64,000 nucleotides of DNA from positions 45,896 to 109,895 of the forward strand of contig DGUV01000075.1 in NCBI GenBank assembly GCA_002395775.1. Reading direction: 5' to 3'. Below the pieces are notes generated by a model, which saw nothing but the letters and a program-made list of their open reading frames with translations, was not told the origin of the DNA and did no database searches. The position numbers and the translations under genes are program-made. Below, piece after piece: positions 1 through 7,126 of the stretch. Every line of letters begins with the position of its first letter. The first letter of the stretch is position 1. This DNA comes from Prevotellaceae bacterium UBA4301. GTDB lineage: Bacteria; Bacteroidota; Bacteroidia; Bacteroidales; Bacteroidaceae.

Positions 1-960
1 AATAGAAATTGGGCCAACACCAACATTAGCTCCCTTTGTAAAGACTAACCGCACATATCTGTCGGCAGCATCAAAATCCTTAGAGGTCGCAAGCTCCATT
101 GTTGAATTCTGGCTCCCGGTGATAGCTAATGTCTCTAACTCTGTAAATGTCTCCCCGTCAGAAGAATGTTGAACAGAAATAGAAGATTCAGTAGCACCGC
201 CTATCATTTTAACACCAATAGTCACTTTGCCAGGCTGACCGTCAGTCTTGATTTGGATATAATCGCCGGTACCATCAAACTTTATATAATATGGAGCATT
301 TGTTGCCGAATAATCGGAACCTAAACTATTAGTAGAAACACCTGTGAGAGCTTTAAAGCTAGCACTTGTACCGCCATCCCATGTGAAAGGCAAAGTTGCA
401 TAATCTATTTGGGGCGTGTCACCTCCAGTAGATTCATAAGTATAAGATATATTAAATACACAGACTCCTTTCGATATATTAGTTACGGTTACTGTTAAAA
501 CCTTGCCCGTTGCATGTTGATTGGAAGTTACAGTAACATCATTCGTTCCATTTAAACTACCAGTGCCGACTGATGTCTCACCAACCTTCAGTGTAACGCT
601 ACCAGCAGTTCCACTGAACCCCCCGAACTTAGCACTCATAGATGTAATATTAACATCCGAAGGCAAAGTTGTAGTAAATGTTATGCTTGTAGCAGGGCTT
701 TTTGAAGAGCCCACCTGTGAATACTGTACCCCGCTTCCTGATACTTTCCCTTGAGTAAACGAAGTGGTACCTACTGTTGTAATAGTCCAAGAGTTGTTTT
801 TACTATCGCTACCAGTAACAGAGGCTGCATTAATTTTCACATTATCATTGCCAAACGTAATGGTGCCAGTTTCATCCGCCCAGAGATTTCCTCCAGCTCC
901 TATAAGCATAAGCATCATGAGGAGCCATGATTTAAGATTTAAGTAAAATTTTGTTTTCAT
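1..960 (-). CDS. Secreted multidomain surface protein, C-terminus beyond window
   Basis: The frame is open from an ATG at 960 down to base 1, so the 3' end is missing. It begins with a signal peptide (basic start, Leu/Met core, ending near 'LWADE'). About 130 residues in, a segment starting 'YATLPFTWDG' and running through 'IKFDGTGDYIQI' and 'DGQPGKVTIGV' closely resembles the segment starting 'YATLPFEYDG' in the dockerin-tailed protein at 59504-62914; the signal peptides also match. Both are therefore paralogous exported beta-rich proteins. No catalytic domain is visible in the part present. The role is unknown; surface or extracellular adhesion or carbohydrate binding is an inference from the domain style. 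Confidence 0.8.
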   Translation of the reverse strand, partial: MKTKFYLNLKSWLLMMLMLIGAGGNLWADETGTITFGNDNVKINAASVTGSDSKNNSWTITTVGTTSFTQGKVSGSGVQYSQVGSSKSPATSITFTTTLPSDVNITSMSAKFGGFSGTAGSVTLKVGETSVGTGSLNGTNDVTVTSNQHATGKVLTVTVTNISKGVCVFNISYTYESTGGDTPQIDYATLPFTWDGGTSASFKALTGVSTNSLGSDYSATNAPYYIKFDGTGDYIQIKTDGQPGKVTIGVKMIGGATESSISVQHSSDGETFTELETLAITGSQNSTMELATSKDFDAADRYVRLVFTKGANVGVGPISI

Positions 961-1009
961 CTTTATATGTATTTAAGTTGTTAATTTAATTTCTTATAGG
1001 TTATGAGGG

Positions 1010-1135
1010 AGTTCTTGCTCCTCTTCGTTACACAAGCGTAGGCTTTGCCTCCGATTACTTGCTCCTCTTCGTTACGCAAGCGTCACTGCTTTGCAGATGC
1101 CGAGCGAAAGGGGAGTTAAAAGGGAGTTAGCTCCG
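1010..1135. repeat. Cluster of small hairpin repeats
   Basis: Between the secreted protein and the toxin gene lie two copies of a 25-base segment beginning 'cttgctcctcttcgtta' (about 1014 and 1058), short TTT-loop hairpins (AGGC-TTT-GCCT and CTGC-TTT-GCAG) and two 'gggagtta' units. The stretch 'gcgtcac ... gatgccgagcg' around 1079-1106 recurs at 30874-30900 with a different but still self-pairing core. No coding potential is seen. Confidence 0.6.
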
Positions 1136-1155
1136 TTTCACTCGCGTATTACTAT

Positions 1156-1431
1156 TTATTTGTCATCGTAGTGACCATAGGCCATGAGGACTAAGACTAT
1201 TACTTCCGTATCCTTAATGCGGTAGACCAAACGATGTTTCTTCGTTATCTGACGGCTCCACCGACCTCCGGGTTCTCCCTTCAATGGTTCAGGGTGCCCT
1301 GTGCCAGTCTTGGGATGCATCTTCAGTTCTTCAATGAAACGAAGTGCCTTCTGAAACGCTTTAGGTTCGGACTTAGCCAAGCGAACGAGGTCTTCTTCAG
1401 CCTGCTCCGTAATCTCAATGCTATATATCAT
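1156..1431 (-). CDS. yoeB: YoeB/Txe-family mRNA interferase toxin
   Basis: A 91-residue protein with the full RelE/YoeB fold signature: N-terminal 'EQAEEDL', a middle block 'HPKTGTGHPEPLKG', then 'GRWSRQITKKHRLVYRI' and the C-terminal 'YGHYDDK' whose His and Tyr act in ribosome-dependent mRNA cleavage in the family. I use the ATG at 1431; a GTG six bases upstream is also possible. It overlaps the 3' end of the upstream gene by 11 bases, the normal arrangement for a co-translated antitoxin-toxin pair. Length matches the family (about 85-95 residues). It should be inactive while bound to its antitoxin. Confidence 0.9.
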   Translation of the reverse strand: MIYSIEITEQAEEDLVRLAKSEPKAFQKALRFIEELKMHPKTGTGHPEPLKGEPGGRWSRQITKKHRLVYRIKDTEVIVLVLMAYGHYDDK

Positions 1432-1666
1432 AACCACGACGCTTCAAATAATCAGCCACATTCTCCTCGTGCAACATTGCATGGGATTCCCCTTGCTCCG
1501 CCTCATCGAGACGGGCGAAATACTGGGCCTTTGTCATCAGGGTGGGGTCTGCCTCCTTCTCTTCCTCAAAAGAGACGAGCCGCTCTGCCAACCACTTGCG
1601 GTTACGACGCGAGAGGGATAGGCTCTTCAGGAACTCCCACAGATTGTTCATTGCTTTGGTTGTCAT
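1421..1666 (-). CDS. Antitoxin partner of the YoeB-type toxin
   Basis: An 81-residue acidic protein starting 'MTTKAMNNLWEFLKSLSLS', encoded directly before the toxin and overlapping it. The longer frame starting at 1732 runs through the promoter and is rejected. The N-terminal half looks helical with an 'SRRNRKWLAERL' stretch; the C-terminal half is acidic and would wrap the toxin. It is not an obvious Phd/YefM protein, so the DNA-binding fold is uncertain. Assignment rests on position, overlap and size. In such pairs the antitoxin usually represses its own promoter. Confidence 0.8.
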   Translation of the reverse strand: MTTKAMNNLWEFLKSLSLSRRNRKWLAERLVSFEEEKEADPTLMTKAQYFARLDEAEQGESHAMLHEENVADYLKRRGYDI

Positions 1667-1703
1667 GATATAGGTATTTTCGGTATTACACAACGCAGTT
1701 ACG

Positions 1704-1737
1704 CGCGCACAATGTGCACGCATGGAAAGCAAAGGTA
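1704..1737 (-). promoter_or_regulatory. Toxin-antitoxin promoter with putative operator
   Basis: On the minus strand TACCTTTG (1737-1730) fits the Bacteroidetes -7 box TAnnTTTG. Just downstream, at the expected start of transcription, is an inverted repeat GTGCAC-att-GTGCGC (1719-1705). A palindrome over the start site is what an autoregulating antitoxin would bind; that role is inferred from position only. Confidence 0.55.
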
Positions 1738-1874
1738 AGAATTATTCCCGAAACGAAACAATTTTTCTTAAGGAAAATACACCAAAAGGGGCAAAAAAGG
1801 CCAAAATGAGTGGAAAATACGGTATTTCCTCCCTATAAATTTGGTAAAACCACTATTTTCCACTGCCTCAATGG

Positions 1875-2076
1875 GGACATTGAACAAAAACCAAGAAAAC
1901 ACTTTGACGGAGCCTCGATTTAACAAAAACATAGAAAACACTTTGATGAAGTGGGAGGACTTCCAGTCCTCTGACCTAAGCCTCGTATAAGCTATCATGA
2001 GCAAGCTCACATAGCCTATACAACACTTCGGTCACACATTCGTGTTCCCACTTCTTCAAAGAAAAACCAAGAAAAA
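1875..2076. repeat. Structured ~202-bp direct repeat, copy 1
   Basis: This is nearly identical to 2784-2985, with a few base differences. It can fold into a branched structure: an outer stem of about 15 bp (1941-1955 with 2047-2061, one mismatch) enclosing GAGGACT-tcc-AGTCCTC (1955-1971), a long hairpin at 1985-2021 and a short hairpin closed by AACAC/GTGTT (about 2022-2046). The left part holds two copies of an A-rich phrase 'gaaaacactttga'. No coding sequence is recognised. The remaining bases 1667-1874 and 2077-2339 show the TA promoter and AT-rich sequence only. Confidence 0.85.
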
Positions 2077-2339
2077 TTATTATTGTGTCATATATTTGTT
2101 TTTTATGTTTTTCTTTCCTCTCCTACATGTTCACGGAGTGAAGATTGGGGGATGAAGGAGTGAAGCCAAACTCGTTTGACTCTCACGACATCATCATGCA
2201 ATCAACAAGCAAAAGCTTTGCAGCAGAGAAAAGGGTTTTCCTGGTTTTGGTTAAAAAGAATACAATAGGGCTTATTGGTTTTTGTCAACGAACTGCACAA
2301 TAAAGAGGGGATGGCCTGCGTTCTCATAAAAAAGTTGCC

Positions 2340-2777
2340 ATGGAACTCAATATCAAGAAACTGACGGACACCGATAGGGTGGCGAAACTGAAGCAGTATG
2401 TTTATGACATCGTAGGATGTTGTCAGCATGTGCATGCAGAAATGGGACCATGGCTCAACGAATACATCTATCAGGAAGCACTGCAGATTGCACTGGAACA
2501 GGCTGGCATCGCATCTGAACGAGAATACTGTTTCACAGTGTGCTACATGGGCAAAACACTTTCGAAGAAGCATTTTGTGGATTTCCGATGCAAGGGCAAT
2601 GTCTTTGTAGAGTGTAAGGCCATACAGTCGCTGGGCAATGAGCAGCGTCAGCAGTTGTGGAACTACATGAGGCTGACAAACACTCCCATTGGAATCCTTT
2701 TCAACTTTGCACCCGCTAAGGACCAATGTGAGAAATACTTCTACGATGCCGCCTCAAAGTCTATCTCCGCATTCTGA
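2340..2777 (+). CDS. GxxExxY protein (PD-(D/E)XK-like)
   Basis: A 145-residue protein with the family hallmarks: a GxxExxY-type stretch in 'GPWLNEYIYQEAL' (about residues 37-49) and a nuclease-like core 'KKHFVDFRCKGNVFVECKAI' with Asp and Glu-x-Lys spaced as in PD-(D/E)XK folds. The C-terminal 'NYMRLTNTPIGILFNF' is also typical. The biochemical role of the family is not established. The gene is alone, bracketed by two ~202-bp direct repeats in the same orientation, so recombination between them could remove it. It has no clear promoter of its own; the region upstream is AT-rich. Confidence 0.85.
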   Translation: MELNIKKLTDTDRVAKLKQYVYDIVGCCQHVHAEMGPWLNEYIYQEALQIALEQAGIASEREYCFTVCYMGKTLSKKHFVDFRCKGNVFVECKAIQSLGNEQRQQLWNYMRLTNTPIGILFNFAPAKDQCEKYFYDAASKSISAF

Positions 2778-2783
2778 ACGGGA

Positions 2784-2985
2784 GGACATTGAACAAAAAC
2801 CAAGAAAACACTTTGACGGAGCCTCGATTTAACAAAAACATAGAAAACACTTTGATGAAGTGGGAGGACTTCCAGTCCTCTGACCTAAGCCTCGTATAAG
2901 CTATCATGAGCAAGCTCACATAGCCTATACAATACTTCGGTCACACATTCGTGTACCCACTTCTTCAAAGAAAAACAAGAAAAAA
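2784..2985. repeat. Structured ~202-bp direct repeat, copy 2
   Basis: Second copy of the branched repeat, starting seven bases after the GxxExxY stop codon. Differences from copy 1 fall mostly in loops and at the end: in the last small hairpin a C-G pair becomes T-G, and one A is lost in the A-rich tail. From 2986 to 3312 I see no gene, only AT-rich sequence with a run of eight G near 3238-3245 and an alternating 'cgcgcgtacgcgc' stretch near 3200. Confidence 0.85.
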
Positions 2986-3312
2986 CTATTTCCTTGTTAT
3001 GCCCTGCGGTATCAATATATGGTTTTCAAGGTTTTCATTGATGAAGCGCCTAGAACGAAGTGAAGCTATTGGGCCGTGAATGGTGGTGGGAACTTGTTCA
3101 CAAATACCATACACGGAACAAGAGAGGAAGGGCCGACAGGACATCTTGCGCTTCAACAATAGGTTTTATTGGTTTTCTTTGATGAATCAACATGCCCTCA
3201 CGCGCGTACGCGCATACATTAAATAATATTATATATGGGGGGGGTATATGGCTACGGCCTATAGGCTGCGGCACACGAAGAACAATTGCACATTAAGCCA
3301 TAAACGGGATGT

Positions 3313-4077
3313 TTATGGCTTTGTGTCTCCCTCTATGTAGTTCTCGAGATAGAGGTGCTGACCATCGAAGACGGCATAGGTGAACTGGCTGATCCAGTCG
3401 CCGAGGATGAGCATGCGACAGGTGTGGGAGAGCATGAGGTCGAGCTCGATGTGGCGATGACCGAAGATGAAGTAGTTGATGTCGGGATGGGAGGCCAGGT
3501 ATTGCTTGGCATAGAGGACGAGATGTTCGCGGTCCTCACCGAGATAAGGAGGATCGCCTCCGTCGCCATGGCTGATGCGGCTGTGGCGTGCCCAGGAGAG
3601 GCCGAAGCGCATACCGAGGTCGGGATGGAGCCAACGGAAGAGCCACTGGCAAAGGGGGCTGTGGAAGATGGAGCGTATGACGCGGAACTTGGGGTCGGGG
3701 TCGCCGAGTCCGTCGCCGTGACCGAGGTAGAAGGTCTGGTCGGCCAGGGAGAGCGTCATGGGTTGGCGGTGGAGAATGACGCCGCACTCCTCGGTGAGAT
3801 AGTCCCATGTCCAGATGTCGTGGTTGCCCGTGAAGTAGTGGACTTCGACACCGAGGTCGGTGAGTTCGGATATCTTACCCAGGAAACGGGTGAAGCCGCG
3901 GGGTACGACGGTTCGGTATTCGAACCAGAAGTCGAACATGTCTCCGAGGAGATAGACGGCTTCGGCCTTGTCCTTGATTTCGTCGAGGAAACGCACGAGG
4001 CGGCGCTCCTGCTGCCTTGTGTGTTTCAAGGCTTTACTGCCCAAGTGGGCGTCAGAGAGAAAGTAGATATTCTTCAT
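3313..4077 (-). CDS. lpxH: UDP-2,3-diacylglucosamine pyrophosphohydrolase
   Basis: A 254-residue calcineurin-like phosphoesterase. Metal-binding motifs are all present: D9-x-H11, GD46-x-x-D49, GN85HD87, H120 in 'LGHGDG' and GH207-x-H209. In lipid A synthesis LpxH cleaves UDP-2,3-diacylglucosamine to lipid X and UMP at the inner membrane's cytoplasmic face. The order and spacing of motifs and the length (about 240-260) fit LpxH better than other phosphoesterases. The gene stands alone; its 5' flank is a 12-bp tandem array, so its leader RNA may contain that array. Confidence 0.85.
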   Translation of the reverse strand: MKNIYFLSDAHLGSKALKHTRQQERRLVRFLDEIKDKAEAVYLLGDMFDFWFEYRTVVPRGFTRFLGKISELTDLGVEVHYFTGNHDIWTWDYLTEECGVILHRQPMTLSLADQTFYLGHGDGLGDPDPKFRVIRSIFHSPLCQWLFRWLHPDLGMRFGLSWARHSRISHGDGGDPPYLGEDREHLVLYAKQYLASHPDINYFIFGHRHIELDLMLSHTCRMLILGDWISQFTYAVFDGQHLYLENYIEGDTKP

Positions 4078-4085
4078 TTCTTAAG

Positions 4086-4197
4086 GAGTTAACGACCTGC
4101 GGTCGAGGAGTTATATTGGGAGTTATGTGGGGAGTTATATTGGGAGTTATATTGGGAGTTATGTGGGGAGTTATGTGGGGAGTTATGTGGGGAGTTA
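4086..4197. repeat. 12-bp tandem array plus TTAACTCC hairpin
   Basis: From about 4107 to 4197 runs a tandem array of 12-bp units alternating GGAGTTATATTG and GGAGTTATGTGG (about seven full units), preceded by a hairpin CGACC-TGC-GGTCG (4093-4105). It lies between the lpxH start and the end of the four-helix-bundle gene. Unit number could vary by slippage. Confidence 0.8.
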
Positions 4198-4593
4198 TTG
4201 TTCACTGGAGTTATGTTGAGACTTGGCGGTAGAGGCCGAGGATTTCTCTCTTATTCCCTTGCAATAGGCATTAAGGTATACGCTAGCACCTTCAAGAGAG
4301 TGATTGAGTTCTTCATGTTCTTCAGAACTAATGTAATCCAGATCGCGAGAAAGCATAATATAAAAACGACATTCTTCCAAACTGCCTTGGGCAATGTTAA
4401 GGAAACGAAGTTTATCAGCTATGCTGAGCTTTTTATATCCTTCGGCAATATTAGCCGTTATTGATACGGCAGCTCTTTGGAATTGTGACGCAAGACCATA
4501 ACGCTCATAATCTGGGAATTTACGAGTTACTTTGTAAGTCATTAGCACAAACTCATAAGCCTTCTGCCATGCAATTATATCCTTGAATGTCAT
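4195..4593 (-). CDS. Four-helix-bundle (S23 / 23S rRNA-IVS type) protein
   Basis: A 132-residue protein with the family pattern: 'FKDIIAWQKAYEF' at the start, then 'QFQRAAVSITANIAEGY' (about residues 38-53) and a third helix with 'GSLEECRFY'. Relatives are found inside 23S rRNA intervening sequences and as free-standing genes; a related fold is the Avd accessory protein of diversity-generating retroelements, but there is no reverse transcriptase here. Both flanks are arrays of the TTAACTCC/GGAGTTA repeat, and the C-terminal tail runs up to the 12-bp array. Function in this setting is unknown. Confidence 0.85.
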   Translation of the reverse strand: MTFKDIIAWQKAYEFVLMTYKVTRKFPDYERYGLASQFQRAAVSITANIAEGYKKLSIADKLRFLNIAQGSLEECRFYIMLSRDLDYISSEEHEELNHSLEGASVYLNAYCKGIREKSSASTAKSQHNSSEQ

Positions 4594-4607
4594 GTATTCT
4601 TTTTTTA

Positions 4608-4731
4608 TTACCTTTTAACTCCTCGACCAAAGGTCGTTAACTCCTTTTATTACCTTTTAACTCCTCAACTATGGTTGTTAACTCCTTGCTCAAGGAGCAT
4701 TAACTCCTCGACCAAAGGTCGTTAACTCCTT
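4608..4731. repeat. TTAACTCC mini-hairpin array
   Basis: Four hairpins separated by TTAACTCC: CGACC-AAA-GGTCG, CAAC-TATG-GTTG, TGCTC-AAG-GAGCA and CGACC-AAA-GGTCG again. The first two units share the leader 'ttttattaccttttaactcc', and the start of that leader repeats the sequence at the neighbouring gene's stop codon ('ttttattac'). Stem sequences differ between units but pairing is kept. Confidence 0.8.
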
Positions 4732-4734
4732 TTA

Positions 4735-5049
4735 TTACATCATCCCCAGTTCCAACTTCGCTTCTTCGGACATCATGTCCTTGTCCCACTCGGGTTCGAA
4801 GACCAGATTGACATCGACGTGGCGGAGGCCATCGATGGTCTCGAGCTTCTGGCGCACGTCCTCCATGATGAAGTCGGCGGCAGGGCAGTTGGGGGCGGTG
4901 AGCGTCATATCGACCTGAAGCTCGGTGGCATCGTCGGAGAGTTCGATGCGATAGATGAGTCCGAGGTCATAGATGTTGACGGGGATTTCGGGGTCATAGA
5001 CGGTCTTGAGGAGGTCGATGACTTTTTCTTGTATCTCTATTTGGTCCAT
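4735..5049 (-). CDS. MIP18/DUF59-family Fe-S cluster assembly factor
   Basis: A 104-residue protein with the DUF59 core: 'VIDLLKTVYDPEIPVNIYDL' then 'VDMTLTAPNCPAADFI' and a C-terminal 'VNLVFEPEWDKDMMSEEAK'. The Cys in 'APNCPAAD' is the conserved residue. Relatives (SufT, PaaD-like, MIP18) help mature iron-sulfur proteins. The start at 5049 ('MDQIEIQEKV') is chosen because the longer frame translates an AT-rich repeat of 'caattttcaatt' type that sits between this gene and radC. It follows radC on the same strand, 37 bases away. Confidence 0.85.
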   Translation of the reverse strand: MDQIEIQEKVIDLLKTVYDPEIPVNIYDLGLIYRIELSDDATELQVDMTLTAPNCPAADFIMEDVRQKLETIDGLRHVDVNLVFEPEWDKDMMSEEAKLELGMM

Positions 5050-5086
5050 TATCAATTTCCAATTATCAATTTTCAATTTTCCATTT

Positions 5087-5851
5087 TCATATCTTCCCTT
5101 GTTCGCGATAGCTGTAGTAGCCTGTGTCGGCAACGATGATGTGGTCGGTGAACTGGATGTTCATGGTCTCACAGGCCGACTGTACGGAGCGGGTGAGGCG
5201 GTCGTCCTCGCGACTGGGGCGGAGATTGCCGCTGGGATGGTTGTGGCAAAGGATGAGGGCGGTGGCCCGTTGGAGCAGGGCCTGGCGCATGACCTCGCGC
5301 ACATCGACGGCGGTGCCTGCGATGCCTCCGCGACTGATGAGGGCAGAGGAGATGATGCTGTGGTTTTGGCGCAGGAAGAGCACGCGGCACTCCTCGAGCG
5401 GAAGGTCGCGCATGTCGGCAAAGTATTCGTAGGCCTGACTGCTGTCGGTGATGCAGCGGCGCGACACCACTTCCTCGCGACGCCGACGGCTGCCCAGTTC
5501 GCAGGCTGCGAGCAGGGTGATGGCCTTGGCCTCGCCGATGCCCTTGTAGCGACTGGTGAGGTCGTTGATGGAGAGGCGTCCCAGGGCATTGAGACTGTTG
5601 TCGCAGTCGTGCAGGACGCGTTGCATGAGTCCGACGGCTGTCTCCTCGGCATTGCCGCTGCCGATGAGTATGGCCAGCAGCTCGGCATCGGAGAGGGCTG
5701 CGGACCCGTGGGCCATCATCTTCTCACGAGGGCGTGCGTCAAGGGGGAGGGATTTTATTGTTAATGATTTTCTTCCAATAGAAGGCTCACCCCCTTGCCC
5801 CTCCCTATTAAGGAGGGGGAATGTTACGTCTAATGTCCCGGTCTTTTTCAT
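5087..5851 (-). CDS. radC: RadC family protein (JAB/MPN domain)
   Basis: A 254-residue protein: a helix-hairpin-helix region ('ALSDAELLAILIGSG' to 'YKGIGEAKAITL') followed by the JAMM-type metal site 'CHNHPSGNLRPSREDDRLT'. The family is annotated as a DNA-repair or mobile-element-linked protein, but its reaction is unproven. The usual N-terminus corresponds to 'LTIKSLPLDARPREKM'. Here about 24 extra residues precede it and are translated from a GC-rich palindromic repeat arm at 5786-5821, so the start has probably been moved or created by the repeat. The start at 5851 is the best ATG; one at 5878 is less likely. Confidence 0.85.
   Translation of the reverse strand: MKKTGTLDVTFPLLNREGQGGEPSIGRKSLTIKSLPLDARPREKMMAHGSAALSDAELLAILIGSGNAEETAVGLMQRVLHDCDNSLNALGRLSINDLTSRYKGIGEAKAITLLAACELGSRRRREEVVSRRCITDSSQAYEYFADMRDLPLEECRVLFLRQNHSIISSALISRGGIAGTAVDVREVMRQALLQRATALILCHNHPSGNLRPSREDDRLTRSVQSACETMNIQFTDHIIVADTGYYSYREQGKI
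5786..5821. repeat. Single arm of GC-rich paired-palindrome family
   Basis: The sequence 'ctcacccccttgcccctccc' continues into TATTAA and GGAGGGGG, giving a hairpin CCCTCC-tattaa-GGAGGG. It matches the arms of the paired elements at 16341-16482 and 52221-52361 in layout and base composition. No second arm is nearby. It is translated as part of the RadC leader. Confidence 0.7.
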
Positions 5852-5861
5852 TACAACAATT

Positions 5862-5908
5862 TTTAACTCCTGCGCCAAAGGCGCTTAACTCCCCTTTAAC
5901 TCCCCTTT
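5862..5908. repeat. TTAACTCC mini-hairpin repeat
   Basis: TTAACTCC, then hairpin GCGCC-AAA-GGCGC (5872-5884), then TTAACTCC and TTTAACTCC. This is the same design as the array at 4608-4731 with a different stem, lying between radC and the end of the glycosyltransferase gene. Confidence 0.75.
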
Positions 5909-5909
5909 T

Positions 5910-7004
5910 CTATTTATAGAAAGTTTTCTCGAAGGCTTGGAGTTCCTCGTTGCGGCCAAGGACGCAGCGGAGCCACCAGGCACGGAGGAAGCCAGAGCCG
6001 TAGCCCAGGAGCTGGATGAACGAGGCCGGGATGCTGAGCAGGCCTACGCGCAGACTGCGGTTCTGCAGGGAAGAGTCGATGAGGATGACGAGCGCATAGA
6101 GCAAGAGCGGCAGGAGGGCCAAGCCCATGAGGGCAGCTCCGAAATAGGAGACGACGAGTCCCATGTTGCATCCCGTGGGTCCGCAATAGGCTGAGCAAAG
6201 GTCGAGAATCAGGAACACGAGGCCCGTGAGGAAGACGGCGGACAGGGTGGCGACGCCTACAGTGAAGACGGCGGGCAGGAGGTGGACCAACTTGAGGCTG
6301 TCGGGATGGCGCTTATAGAGATTGATGCGCGCGATGCCGCTATTGTGGACCTGACGGAAGAACTTGCGGAAGTCTGTCCTGCGCTTGTGCCATACCCAAG
6401 CCTCGGGGAAGAGGCGACAACGGGCGCCCGACTTGAAGATGCGAATGCTGAAGTCGATGTCCTCGCCGAATCGCATGCGGGAGAAACCGCCAAGGCGGTC
6501 GTAGAGCGACTTCTGGATGCCCATGTTGAAGGAGCGGGGATAGAACTTATCGAGAGCCCCTTTCTTTTTCCCTCCGCGGATGCCGCCGGTGGTGAAGAAC
6601 GAGGTCATGGAATAGTTGATGGCCTTCTGGACAGGCGTGAAGCTCTCGTGGGCACGGTCGGGACCACCGAAGGCCTCGCAGGGGCGGTCGGTGAGTTCCT
6701 TGTCAACCTCCGAGAGATAGCCTTCGGGAAGCACCACATCGCTGTCCAGGACGATGAGATACTGGCCCCGGGCACGCTCAGCACCATAGTTGCGGCTTTG
6801 GCCTGGTCCGGAGTTGGGCTTCTCGAAATAGCGAACATCCAGCTGCTGGGCATAGCGACCGACAACATCTTCACAACGGACTTGGGAACCATCCTCGACT
6901 ATCAGGACCTCGAAATCGCGGAGAGTCTGATGCGTCAGGCTCTGCAGGAGTTCGTCCACCTCGTCGGGGCGGTTGAAAACGGGAACAATGATGCTGTATT
7001 TCAT
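5910..7004 (-). CDS. Family 2 glycosyltransferase, membrane-anchored
   Basis: A 364-residue protein with a GT-A fold: 'YSIIVPVFNRPDEVDELLQS' at the start, 'NSGPGQSRNYG' near residue 85, the DxD-type motif in 'LIVLDSDVVLP' (about residue 110) and 'FGEDIDFSIRI' (about 182) as the acceptor-side acid. Two or three hydrophobic helices follow after residue 240. It should transfer a sugar from a nucleotide donor onto a surface glycan or lipid carrier at the inner membrane; donor and acceptor cannot be read from sequence. It is divergently transcribed from the M3 peptidase gene. Confidence 0.85.
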   Translation of the reverse strand: MKYSIIVPVFNRPDEVDELLQSLTHQTLRDFEVLIVEDGSQVRCEDVVGRYAQQLDVRYFEKPNSGPGQSRNYGAERARGQYLIVLDSDVVLPEGYLSEVDKELTDRPCEAFGGPDRAHESFTPVQKAINYSMTSFFTTGGIRGGKKKGALDKFYPRSFNMGIQKSLYDRLGGFSRMRFGEDIDFSIRIFKSGARCRLFPEAWVWHKRRTDFRKFFRQVHNSGIARINLYKRHPDSLKLVHLLPAVFTVGVATLSAVFLTGLVFLILDLCSAYCGPTGCNMGLVVSYFGAALMGLALLPLLLYALVILIDSSLQNRSLRVGLLSIPASFIQLLGYGSGFLRAWWLRCVLGRNEELQAFEKTFYK

Positions 7005-7027
7005 GATTATATTCGCAATTATAAGGC

Positions 7028-7097
7028 CAAAGGTACGAATAAGCCATCAAAATACCAAACATGTTTGGGCATTTTCACAGAAGAATTCGTATATTTG
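7028..7097. promoter_or_regulatory. Divergent promoters sharing a palindrome
   Basis: Minus strand: TTTG (7059-7056), 20 bp, TACCTTTG (7035-7028) for the glycosyltransferase. Plus strand: TATATTTG (7090-7097) for the peptidase, with TTTG at 7063-7066, a longer-than-usual 23-bp gap. The two TTTG boxes are halves of a perfect 14-bp palindrome CCAAACATGTTTGG (7055-7068), so the promoters may compete. Confidence 0.6.
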
Positions 7098-7126
7098 CGG
7101 TGTCAACACCTAACAACTAACCCGCT

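Noticed and set aside
3355..4092. Long plus-strand open frame opposite lpxH
   Set aside because: It is the antisense shadow of lpxH, which has complete catalytic motifs on the minus strand; the shadow product has no recognisable features.
4195..4593. Diversity-generating retroelement suggested by the Avd-like four-helix bundle
   Set aside because: No reverse transcriptase, no template/variable repeat pair nearby; the family has many members unrelated to retroelements.
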